From Acidobacteriota bacterium (GTDB lineage Bacteria; Acidobacteriota; UBA6911; RPQK01; JADFOI01), in the NCBI GenBank assembly GCA_029942065.1, contig JAPYTY010000060.1, positions 1-9,647 of the forward strand: a stretch of DNA of 9,647 nt, read 5' to 3'. The notes below the pieces were generated by a model, which was not told where the DNA came from, did no database searches, and saw only the letters and a list, made by a program, of their open reading frames with translations. Below are positions 1 through 6,855 of this stretch, piece by piece; position 1 is the stretch's first letter; every line of letters begins with the position of its first letter. A program made the position numbers and the translations under genes.

Positions 1-20
1 GGTCGGGAGACCAGCGCTCC

Positions 21-41
21 GGTCAGGGGTCAGGGGTCAGG
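21..41. repeat. Heptamer tandem repeat, 3 x GGTCAGG, spanning a stop codon
   Basis: On the plus strand GGTCAGG occurs three times in a row (21-27, 28-34, 35-41), followed by a partial fourth (GGT at 42-44). On the minus strand it encodes the last residues of the HEAT/barrel-sandwich protein (PLTPDP), and the TGA stop (23-25) is supplied by the last copy. Since 7 is not a multiple of 3, each copy is read in a different frame. Confidence 0.85.
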
Positions 42-850
42 GGTTCTTCTTCCAATCGTTTCTCGATCGCCTCGCGGGTAAGAATCGCCTGGCTTCGGAC
101 TTCAGCATTGAAGGCGGGATCTTCCGCAATGGAAAGGATCAGGTCGAGTTCTCCGGTACCGCCCACCAGGGCCAGCGCCCGAAGGGATTCCCAGACGTGA
201 TTGGCATCCGGAGAGAGCCTCAACAGATCCGCTCCCGTCTTGACTTCAGCTCCCTGTCGGAGGAGAATTGATTGAACCGAACTGGAGAGCGGGGACCGCA
301 CCTCGTGAATTTCCTCCTGGCGGTTCAGTCGGACCAGTAGGTTGCCCGAAAGAACCTCCTCTCCTTCACTGACCAGATAGTCGACGGTCCCCTCTACGGG
401 TGCTCTAACGGTGTGAGGCAACAGCATGTCCCGGAGTTCACTCAGGCCGCCGGTGTCGGCAAAGCGAACCAGCGACAGGGCTGCATTGCGCCTGACCAGC
501 AGTTCATTATCCTGAAGCAATCCAGTCAGGGCCTGGTGGAACGATTTGAAGGCCGGATCCTGTCCCATCACCCAGGCGGCAGTCACCCGAACCGGTGCCA
601 CCGGGTGTTCCGAGAGTTGAATCAGATCCTCATACCACGGATCGGCGGACTCACCTCGATCCATACGTTCAGCGATCTGGGTCAGTGCATGCTGGATATT
701 CCGGGAATTTTCCAGATCCTGAAGGTATTCGGTTAGCTCGGCGTCGGTTAAGGGTCGTCCGAACCAGGTGTCCTGCCAGGTGATATAGGGAATGATCACA
801 CAGGCAACCACCGCGACTACAGCCAGCAGGAAGTATAGAGTTCTTTTCAT
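23..850 (-). CDS. Membrane-anchored protein with HEAT-like helices flanking a barrel-sandwich (lipoyl-like) domain
   Basis: Family not recognised by name. The 275-residue reading from ATG 850 begins MKRTLYFLLAVVAVVACVII, a signal anchor (about 4-22). Residues 35-145 are helical with HEAT-like units (APVRVTAAWVMGQ at 85-97; ELLVRRNAALSLVRFAD at 116-132). Residues 147-213 form two similar halves, VRAPVEGTVDYLVSEGEEV and EVRSPLSSSVQSILLRQGAEV, each ending in LLVRL or LLRL. This is the pattern of a biotinyl/lipoyl-like barrel-sandwich hybrid, without the modifiable Lys. Helices resume at about 217-265 (SLRALALVGG). An ATG at 907, one base after the upstream stop, would add 19 residues and give tight coupling; 850 is preferred because it opens a normal signal anchor, though it has no Shine-Dalgarno. 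The domain pair suggests a periplasmic scaffold or adaptor for the respiratory complexes. This is speculative. The gene ends inside a heptamer repeat. Confidence 0.75.
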   Translation of the reverse strand: MKRTLYFLLAVVAVVACVIIPYITWQDTWFGRPLTDAELTEYLQDLENSRNIQHALTQIAERMDRGESADPWYEDLIQLSEHPVAPVRVTAAWVMGQDPAFKSFHQALTGLLQDNELLVRRNAALSLVRFADTGGLSELRDMLLPHTVRAPVEGTVDYLVSEGEEVLSGNLLVRLNRQEEIHEVRSPLSSSVQSILLRQGAEVKTGADLLRLSPDANHVWESLRALALVGGTGELDLILSIAEDPAFNAEVRSQAILTREAIEKRLEEEPLTPDP

Positions 851-908
851 CAGGACTGATTGGCCACTATAACTTACGGGAAAGTGCGAAAAAAGGCGGC
901 CACCCATT

Positions 909-1688
909 TTATCCGGAGTAGCTGAAATCGAGTTCCTGGCTCGAGTCAGGATCAACCGTTATCTGCTGTTCCTGAGCTCCGTATTTTTCGTGCCACACCT
1001 CGATCGTATAGTCGCCCGGCGGCAGATCGTTCAGCTCAAAGGTGCCGTCATCAGCGGTCACCGAAAAATAGGGGTGAGGAACCACGGCGATGTATGCCTT
1101 CATCCAGGGGTGGATATTGCACTTGACCGGCACCGCAATCTCCGTTCGAGGGAAAGATCTAGTCATCTCCTGGCCTTCGGACTGGGAGATGTTAAATTCG
1201 CGATTGTTGGTCGGTACGGGGTGGATGTTGTGGGTGGCCGAATCGCTGTTCAGCATTCGGATGTCCTGGCCTGCTTGAACGCCCAGGACATGGGGAGTGT
1301 AAAGACATCCGTTTTGATCCAGCACCACCGGTTCCGAGGGAGTCGGGAAGCTATACTGATCCATGCCTCCCTTGATCCATACCAGGGCGTTTTTGAGAGT
1401 TCCGTTGTCGTTGACCACGACATCCTGGGAGTAAACGGGCCCTTCGTTTTTATCCTCACATGAAGGCTCTGCGCCCATGCGAATGCGGGCCATTTGAGGG
1501 GCTTCTCCTTCGAAGTTGACCTTGCCGGAAATGGAACCGGCCTGAGAGAGGTCAGGTGCGACACCTGAGGAGGCTTCCGCAGCGGGTGCATCCTCGATGG
1601 TGGCCTCGGGGGCGGCAGTTTCTCCGCCGCCGCAGGCAGCAGTCACACCTACCAGAAACAAAGCAATATAAAGTTTAGATTTCACCAT
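909..1688 (-). CDS. Putative lipoprotein with cupredoxin-like copper site and carboxypeptidase-regulatory-like tail
   Basis: A 259-residue envelope protein. The signal segment KSKLYIALFLVGVTAAC gives a plausible lipobox (V-T-A-A-C, with Thr at the -3 position less usual), so Cys19 would be lipidated. An Ala/Glu-rich linker (20-48) follows. A beta-rich region begins at SGKVNFEGEAP (54-64), and Cys77 and Cys128 may pair. The stretch 145-200 has the type 1 copper pattern: NSDSATHNIH (His153, with His156 nearby) and later CNIHPWM (Cys190, His193, Met196). The tail (about 207-255; DDGTFELNDLPPGDYTIEVWH) looks like a carboxypeptidase-regulatory/SpaA-like beta-sandwich. The ATG at 1688 is chosen because AAAGGA lies 7 bases upstream and it begins a proper signal sequence; a TTG six codons earlier is the only extension. 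It starts 63 bases after the octahaem gene. It could be a membrane-tethered blue-copper electron carrier; that function is inferred. Confidence 0.85.
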   Translation of the reverse strand: MVKSKLYIALFLVGVTAACGGGETAAPEATIEDAPAAEASSGVAPDLSQAGSISGKVNFEGEAPQMARIRMGAEPSCEDKNEGPVYSQDVVVNDNGTLKNALVWIKGGMDQYSFPTPSEPVVLDQNGCLYTPHVLGVQAGQDIRMLNSDSATHNIHPVPTNNREFNISQSEGQEMTRSFPRTEIAVPVKCNIHPWMKAYIAVVPHPYFSVTADDGTFELNDLPPGDYTIEVWHEKYGAQEQQITVDPDSSQELDFSYSG

Positions 1689-1751
1689 ATTGACGTCCTT
1701 TCTCAATTGTAGCTTATTTCGTTAGATGGTCTTTTGCAGTACCGGATTGGT

Positions 1752-4700
1752 TTATCTGCCCGTGAGCCGACGTTGTTCCGCTGGTGTGTACTGGAACATA
1801 TATCGTACCATCAGCTCCGCATGGTCCTGGTCGTAGCCCCTTAAGCTGGGTACGTCGGCCAGGCCAAACACCCAGCGTGGACCTTCCTCGCGGAAGAGTC
1901 CGGAGGGCATATTTGTTCCGGGTCGAATAATCTCGGGGTGGACGATCCATCGCTCCGTCCAATCTGATTTAAGCCTTTCGGGAACCAGCAGGAAATTGGG
2001 AGCGGTGGCATCCGCATCGGCGACCGGATCTCCAACGGCATGGCATCTCAAACAAGGAGCTGCTCTGTGGGTGAAGAGCTCTCGTGCCATGGTAAGCTCC
2101 TGTGAAGAAAGGGGTTCCAGTACCGGGGCAGTGTAGGGAAGGGACTGCTTGGACAGGGCACCAAAGAAGCGAACCAGTTGCTGAATCTCTCGATCCGACA
2201 GGTCAAAGGTGGGCATGCGGGCTTCCAGATAGGGCCGGATTCCGTTCCGATTGATCTCGGTCTGGCTCAAGGCGGGATTCCTCAGAAATCGTGCAAGCCA
2301 GTTGGGATCGACTCGGGCTCCCTCACCGACCAGGCTGGGAGGCAGCTGTCCTCTCCAGTCCGGATCCTGATAAAGCGGCAGGTCTTCCACCACCGTCTTC
2401 TGGCCGGGACTGAACTCGTGACAGGCCACGCAGTTATATTTTGTTACCAGCCACCAGCCTTTTTGAATTTCCTGTCGCTCGTCATCCGGTTGGTAGTGAA
2501 AATCGGGAGGGATCACCGACTCCACGCTGCCCAATAAAAAGGTGGTCAACTGCCGGATTTCTTCCGGACTCAGTTCGAAGTTGGGCATTCGGAGTCGTTC
2601 CAGGGATTCTTTGACCTTGCCCTGGTCCCAGATGGCAGGATCAGCCAGTTTACGTTCAAAAAATCCCTTGGTGTCGTACCAGCCCTCGGATTTGGCATCG
2701 TGAGTCAAAAGGCCAAAATCGAGGCGCTCGATCGGCTTGCTCCCCTCCTTGGTCAAATCGGTGCCGATCTTTCCCTCATTCTCGAATCCGCTGATCTCGT
2801 GACAACCCGCGCAGCCGAAGTGCTGCACCAGGGCCCGACCCTCTTCGGCCAGGACCGGGTCGTCCATGTACTCCGCAGCAGCGTAAACGGTGTCCTCATG
2901 CGCCTGCGTCATCAGATAGCTGGCGATATCCCTGGATTCGTCCCAGCTGAGCCGCAAATTTGGCATGATGGTGGGCTGCTGAGTATGAAGGAGATGATCT
3001 CCCAGCGGGCACTGGTTGTGTTCCAGGTCGAACTCGAAGGGAAGTCCCTGACTGGCATAATCTTCCGGAGTGATCTCTCTTTCGTGAATCGGGCAGTAGG
3101 GCAGGGTTCGTTGCTTGGGGTTGTGGACCCAGCGAACCAGAAACTCGTAGTTGGTCTTCTCCCCCACCCGGCTCAGGTTGGCGGCGAAGGTGCCTCCGGT
3201 GGTCTCATCTCCCTCCCCGATGGAATGACAGGCCATGCAGCCGCGGGTCTCAAAAAGCGTCTGCCCCTGGCCCGGGTTTCCCGAGGGCTGCTGGGGGAGA
3301 TCGGCCTCAATACCCGATTGCCACACGTATGCGGAAACGGCACGTACCTGTTGTTCGTCCAGGCGAAATCTAGGCATTTTGCTGTTCACTCGAAAGTCGT
3401 GGGGATTGCTGATCCAGGCCGGTATCCATTCCTTTTTCAGCTTGGCCTTCACTTCTTTGAGGTTGGGCCCTGTTTTCTTGACCTCCAGCATCAGATCCGC
3501 TTCTCTGATCTCCAGTCCGTCCAGCTGGGTGTCGATGTCGGCTATGTTAAGAGTGAGTACGTCAGCCTGGGAATAAAGCCGATCGGCCTCCTGGTTGGTC
3601 TCGGCAGCATCCGCGATACCGATGGTGCGCTGTCTTTCCAGTTCGATTTCGTTTCGTTCCAGCGCCAGGTCCGAGAGCGATTTTTGTGTCTCGCGCAGAA
3701 GTCGAGGTTCCTGTTCGAACCCCTCGCGGGAATGACATCCCTGACAGCCTCGCTGGTAGAAGAGCTGTTTGCCGGCGTCCAGAGTCGGTGAGAGTTCCAG
3801 GCGCCGGTCTGATTCGTGGCACTGGAGGCATCCCGCTTCGAAGTTCTCCTGTGGATGAAGAGGCCAGAGCCAGTGTTTGTATCTCCCATGACCTTCATCG
3901 ATGCCGACCGTTGCGACTCCATTGCCGTTGTGACAGGGTGAGCAGCCAAAAACTTCCGGATCATGAATCTCCAGCAGCTGGCGATTGGAATGACTGGCAA
4001 AAAGAGGCTCTCCCCCCATGGTTTCCGGAGTGAGCACGACGGGTTCACGGACTCCGGCATGGCACGATTCGCAACGATCCACCAGTCCCATCTCGGCGTT
4101 GTGAATCTGCTTGATCGCAATAGGAAAGTTGTCCAGCCGGGTCTGCAGCCCTTCCACCTGCGCTTCCGTGACGCTGGTCAATCGGGCATCGGCATAGATA
4201 TTCAACTCCCGCCGAAGCTGGGTGGGTGTTCTGAGGAGCTCGACCGTACGGCCCTGGAGTTCCCCCTGCAGCTCCTTGAGATCATTGAATTCCTTTTCCA
4301 GTTCCCCATAGCTGTAGCTCTTCTCGAACCGTGTCCCATCCGGCTCGGGCACCTCAATGAGATAGGGGCCCGTCCGCAATTCCTCCAGGTCCTCCTCCAG
4401 GCCGGGTTTGCTTGATTCGCCGGCTGTTTCAAGCAGATAGATGGCGGCCTGAAGGCGGCTGCGAGCGGTGGTAAAGGGTTTATTGATGGCGGCCAGTCTG
4501 GGCACCAGGATGCGTTCTTCCTGCTCGACTTCGGCCAAACCTGTCTCAATCTCTGCCTCTGCCTGCTGGAGGGCCTGTTGGAGCTCCTGGTATCCTTCGG
4601 ACGCATAGATAGCGGCCTCTTCCTGGGCCCGAAGCGGCTTCATTTCCATGAGAGCTTCCCCGTAGGCTTCCACAAAATCATTCTGGTATCCGATCCAGGG

Positions 4701-4865
4701 TCGCAAACCCAGCACTTCGTCATACAGTGCCCATACCAGGGTCAGCATGAGCAGCAGCGAAAAAATGGCAATGGGAGTGGCCAAAGAGGACGTGGTGATG
4801 GGGTCCTCTTGGGGGACCGGTCGATCCTCAGGTCGAGACGATTGTTGTTGCTTTGAGTCACTCAT
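1752..4865 (-). CDS. Membrane-anchored octahaem c-type cytochrome with coiled coils (likely cytochrome c1 substitute)
   Basis: A 1037-residue protein with eight CxxCH haem sites, at residues 265, 308, 346, 374, 543, 685, 812 and 938. One N-terminal membrane helix (about 28-48) without a cleavage site anchors it with the bulk outside. The first three haems are close together with many nearby His and no paired MP motif, suggesting bis-His ligation. The last five look like mono-haem cytochrome c domains, each with a Met-Pro: Met497, Met634, Met760, Met884 and Met986. Heptad-like Glu/Gln/Leu-rich stretches at about 75-120 and 185-215 precede the haems. A third, at about 385-465, is inserted inside the fourth haem domain. 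Cys591 and Cys619 lie in an insert of the fifth. The ATG overlaps the cytochrome b stop by 4 bases, implying coupled translation. No ordinary cytochrome c1 gene is present, so this protein probably receives electrons from the Rieske centre and passes them towards the oxidase. That role is inferred from position. Confidence 0.92.
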   Translation of the reverse strand: MSDSKQQQSSRPEDRPVPQEDPITTSSLATPIAIFSLLLMLTLVWALYDEVLGLRPWIGYQNDFVEAYGEALMEMKPLRAQEEAAIYASEGYQELQQALQQAEAEIETGLAEVEQEERILVPRLAAINKPFTTARSRLQAAIYLLETAGESSKPGLEEDLEELRTGPYLIEVPEPDGTRFEKSYSYGELEKEFNDLKELQGELQGRTVELLRTPTQLRRELNIYADARLTSVTEAQVEGLQTRLDNFPIAIKQIHNAEMGLVDRCESCHAGVREPVVLTPETMGGEPLFASHSNRQLLEIHDPEVFGCSPCHNGNGVATVGIDEGHGRYKHWLWPLHPQENFEAGCLQCHESDRRLELSPTLDAGKQLFYQRGCQGCHSREGFEQEPRLLRETQKSLSDLALERNEIELERQRTIGIADAAETNQEADRLYSQADVLTLNIADIDTQLDGLEIREADLMLEVKKTGPNLKEVKAKLKKEWIPAWISNPHDFRVNSKMPRFRLDEQQVRAVSAYVWQSGIEADLPQQPSGNPGQGQTLFETRGCMACHSIGEGDETTGGTFAANLSRVGEKTNYEFLVRWVHNPKQRTLPYCPIHEREITPEDYASQGLPFEFDLEHNQCPLGDHLLHTQQPTIMPNLRLSWDESRDIASYLMTQAHEDTVYAAAEYMDDPVLAEEGRALVQHFGCAGCHEISGFENEGKIGTDLTKEGSKPIERLDFGLLTHDAKSEGWYDTKGFFERKLADPAIWDQGKVKESLERLRMPNFELSPEEIRQLTTFLLGSVESVIPPDFHYQPDDERQEIQKGWWLVTKYNCVACHEFSPGQKTVVEDLPLYQDPDWRGQLPPSLVGEGARVDPNWLARFLRNPALSQTEINRNGIRPYLEARMPTFDLSDREIQQLVRFFGALSKQSLPYTAPVLEPLSSQELTMARELFTHRAAPCLRCHAVGDPVADADATAPNFLLVPERLKSDWTERWIVHPEIIRPGTNMPSGLFREEGPRWVFGLADVPSLRGYDQDHAELMVRYMFQYTPAEQRRLTGR

Positions 4866-5800
4866 ATATTAAACCAGGGAGTTACCATGACGTACTTGAC
4901 TCGGAACAGCAAACGGAGAAGGATTTTCACCGGAAGCGCCCACATGATGACCAGAAAGGTCTGCAAGGTGAGGTACTGCACCAGCGTCATACGTTCATAG
5001 ATTTTTCGGTTGAAGTCATTCCAGGTGATCAGTTTGTGGGTTAGCCAGCCGAAAATGGCAAAATAAAGCCCGACGGCGGTTGCACCCACCAGGCCGATCC
5101 ACGGCTGGCCCCCCGTTACCCCCAGGATTTCGTGTAGATCCCGGTTGGTTTCAAAGACCAGTCGATGATGATCCCAGGTCGCACCCGGCCAGAACCACAT
5201 CCATCCCGGACCGCGAATGAACGTGCCGATAAACACCATGACCAGCCACAAGATGATAAAACCAAATCCGAAAGTGAGAAGGGCGAACTTGCGCTGGCGG
5301 AAGGTGTAATAGCCATTCCCCAGTGGATTCATATCAATGTAGGGAATCACCATCAATCCAACCACGATCAGGGAGGGCATCAAAACCCCGGCGATCCAGG
5401 GATCGAAATAGACCAGCATCTCCTGAAGGCCCAGGAAGTACCAGGGAGCCTTGGAGGGATTCATGGTGAGGTTCGGATTGGCCGGCTCTTCCAGCGGGGC
5501 GTTCAGCGTGATGGACCAGACCATGAGAATGACCGTGACCACGATGGAAACCAAAAATTCAATGCGAAGCAGGTAAGGCCAGACATAGACTTTTTGTTCC
5601 CATTCTTTTCGGAAGGGTTCGACCTTCCGGTGATGGGTTTTGGCCAGGGCCTTGTCCTGTTCCAAACGATCAATTAGGCGATCGTTGGCGAAGGCCTGCC
5701 GAAAGGCGTACCAGGTGAAAAAAGGCACCAGAAACAGAAGTGCAACAATTGGAATATTGTCGGGTTTAGAAGCAATTTCCCAGAGCTGAGCCCAATCCAT
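4862..5800 (-). CDS. petD: Cytochrome b, C-terminal half (extended subunit IV-like)
   Basis: A 312-residue membrane protein that completes cytochrome b and supplies much of the Qo quinol-oxidising site. The core matches subunit IV: helix about 76-98, then EEPANPN (104-110, as GEPANPF in subunit IV), the Qo motif, and helices at about 136-154 and 171-192. It is about twice the length of plant/cyanobacterial subunit IV. An added N-terminal helix (17-36) with a charged stretch (38-72), and two added C-terminal helices (about 234-254 and 277-298), make roughly six helices. The canonical Qo PEWY is APWY here (118-121), so the catalytic Glu is replaced by Ala; Glu127 lies six residues after Tyr121. 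Similar KAPWYFLGLQE motifs are, as I recall, found in deltaproteobacterial and related cytochromes b, so this is probably a lineage trait and not a defect. GGAGGAGGT 10 bases upstream fixes the start. The stop overlaps the next ATG (ATGA). Confidence 0.93.
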   Translation of the reverse strand: MDWAQLWEIASKPDNIPIVALLFLVPFFTWYAFRQAFANDRLIDRLEQDKALAKTHHRKVEPFRKEWEQKVYVWPYLLRIEFLVSIVVTVILMVWSITLNAPLEEPANPNLTMNPSKAPWYFLGLQEMLVYFDPWIAGVLMPSLIVVGLMVIPYIDMNPLGNGYYTFRQRKFALLTFGFGFIILWLVMVFIGTFIRGPGWMWFWPGATWDHHRLVFETNRDLHEILGVTGGQPWIGLVGATAVGLYFAIFGWLTHKLITWNDFNRKIYERMTLVQYLTLQTFLVIMWALPVKILLRLLFRVKYVMVTPWFNI

Positions 5801-5816
5801 CTACTGAGTAACCTCC

Positions 5817-5839
5817 TCCCTCAGCGGCTGCCTGAGGGA
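5817..5839 (-). promoter_or_regulatory. Hairpin adjoining the ribosome binding site of the cytochrome b C-terminal gene
   Basis: In the 93-base gap between the two cytochrome b genes, the minus strand holds TCCCTCAG and CTGAGGGA separated by 7 bases: a perfect 8-bp stem. The 3' arm runs directly into GGAGGAGGT, the strong Shine-Dalgarno located 10 bases before the ATG at 5800, and the GGGA of the arm is part of that purine run. The stem could set translation of the C-terminal half relative to the N-terminal half, or protect the mRNA after processing. There is no U-tract after it, so an intrinsic terminator is unlikely. A short direct repeat, GGACC-AAA-GGACC (5847-5859, plus strand), lies just upstream in the same gap. 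The inverted repeat is seen; its function is inferred. Confidence 0.5.
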
Positions 5840-5893
5840 TCAAAACGGACCAAAGGACCGTGAAACGTCATTTCAAATCGAACCGAAACCTTA

Positions 5894-6817
5894 TTATTTA
5901 CGAGGAAACTTCATTTCCCTTTCCAGGACCACGGGAGCGGGTCCTGAGATGCTCCCATCCTTGCGCACACGCCAGAAATGGACTACCAGAAAGATCGAGA
6001 TCAACAAGGGAAGCGCGATGCAGTGCCAGATGTAGGCGCGAAGCAGGGCATTTGCATCCACGATCGATCCTCCCAGAAGAGCGAATCGTACGTCGTTGAA
6101 GGCCGTCATGCCCAGCTGGGCTCCGAAAGGACCTTCATGTCCTAGCAACGGCGTCGCTCGGGCCATGTTGGTGCCGACGGTCACCGCCCAGAATCCCAGC
6201 TGGTCGTCCGGCAGCAGATACCCCGTGAAGGACAGCAACAGGGTTAATACCAGGCAGATCACGCCAACCGCCCAGTTGAATTCTCTCGGCGGCTTATAGG
6301 ACCCGGTCAGGAAGACACGAAACATGTGCAACCACACGGTGATGACCATCAGGTGGGCTCCCCAGCGATGCATGTTCCGCAACAAGCCTCCGAAGGGAAC
6401 ATCATTGTGCAGATACATGATGTCCAGGTAGGCCTGTCCCTTGGTGGGATGGAAGTAGAACATCAAAAACACACCGGTGATGGTCAGGATGATGAATAGA
6501 TACAAGGTTATGCCGCCCATCCCCCAGGTGAAACTGAACCGGACCGCATCTCGATTGACCTTGGCCGGTTGAACGTGCAAAAAGACGTTGGTCAATACTG
6601 CCAGCGCTCGGTTGCGGGGAGAATCGTCCAGCTTGTGGCGAAAAACCGATTTCCAGAGCTGGGTCGCCTTGTACTGCTTGGCGGCCTTTAGGTCTGCCGC
6701 CCCCTTGGCCTGAAAGGACTGCAGGCCTTTCTTCAGGCGATCAACCAGAGAGGCAGGCGGCTGCGGATCTTCTTCTGAGGGCTTCTCGGGTGAGGTTGTT
6801 TTTTCTTCGTTTGCCAT
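5894..6817 (-). CDS. petB: Cytochrome b, N-terminal half (b6-like, di-haem)
   Basis: A 307-residue membrane protein carrying both b haems of complex III. Four haem-binding histidines are visible: His150 and His164 in one helix (MHRWGAH...LHMFRVF) and His265 and His280 in another (IWHCIALP...VVHFWRV). The pairs are 14 and 15 residues apart; 15 in the second pair is the b6f pattern, where bc1 has 14. The b6-type Cys that holds the extra haem ci is absent: the aligned stretch reads TWGMGGIT, with Gly in its place. Helices lie at about 101-121, 148-170, 181-201 and 263-283. The hydrophilic N-terminus (1-60) is long for the family. The ATG has no Shine-Dalgarno; the upstream sequence contains CTCCTCC instead. 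The gene ends in TAA TAA. The protein ends after helix D, with the rest of cytochrome b in the next gene, so the split is natural and not a frameshift. Confidence 0.95.
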   Translation of the reverse strand: MANEEKTTSPEKPSEEDPQPPASLVDRLKKGLQSFQAKGAADLKAAKQYKATQLWKSVFRHKLDDSPRNRALAVLTNVFLHVQPAKVNRDAVRFSFTWGMGGITLYLFIILTITGVFLMFYFHPTKGQAYLDIMYLHNDVPFGGLLRNMHRWGAHLMVITVWLHMFRVFLTGSYKPPREFNWAVGVICLVLTLLLSFTGYLLPDDQLGFWAVTVGTNMARATPLLGHEGPFGAQLGMTAFNDVRFALLGGSIVDANALLRAYIWHCIALPLLISIFLVVHFWRVRKDGSISGPAPVVLEREMKFPRK

Positions 6818-6855
6818 GGTCTGGTTGGTAGCGGAGGAGTCCTGGGACTTCCAGA

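Noticed and set aside
905..907. ATG one base after the lipoprotein stop as start of the last gene
   Set aside because: Possible through translational coupling, but the 19 added residues hide a normal signal anchor beginning at ATG 850; kept only as an alternative.
1689..1751. TACAAT as a -10 box just upstream of the lipoprotein gene
   Set aside because: No acceptable -35 lies at the right distance, and the transcript would begin almost at the ribosome binding site.
3083..3097. CPIH (Cys591) as a ninth haem site of the octahaem protein
   Set aside because: It lacks the second cysteine of CxxCH, so it is not a haem attachment motif.
2700..3791. A 363-codon open frame on the plus strand opposite the octahaem cytochrome gene
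   Set aside because: It is fully antisense to a gene with eight haem motifs, shows no recognisable domain, and long antisense frames are common opposite GC-rich coding DNA.
5847..5859. GGACC-AAA-GGACC as a regulator-binding palindrome
   Set aside because: It is a direct repeat, not an inverted one, and too short to support an operator.
4862..6817. The two cytochrome b genes as one gene broken by a frameshift
   Set aside because: The first ends with tandem TAA stops after helix D at the natural b6/subunit IV boundary, and the second has its own strong ribosome binding site and an extra N-terminal helix. It is a true split.
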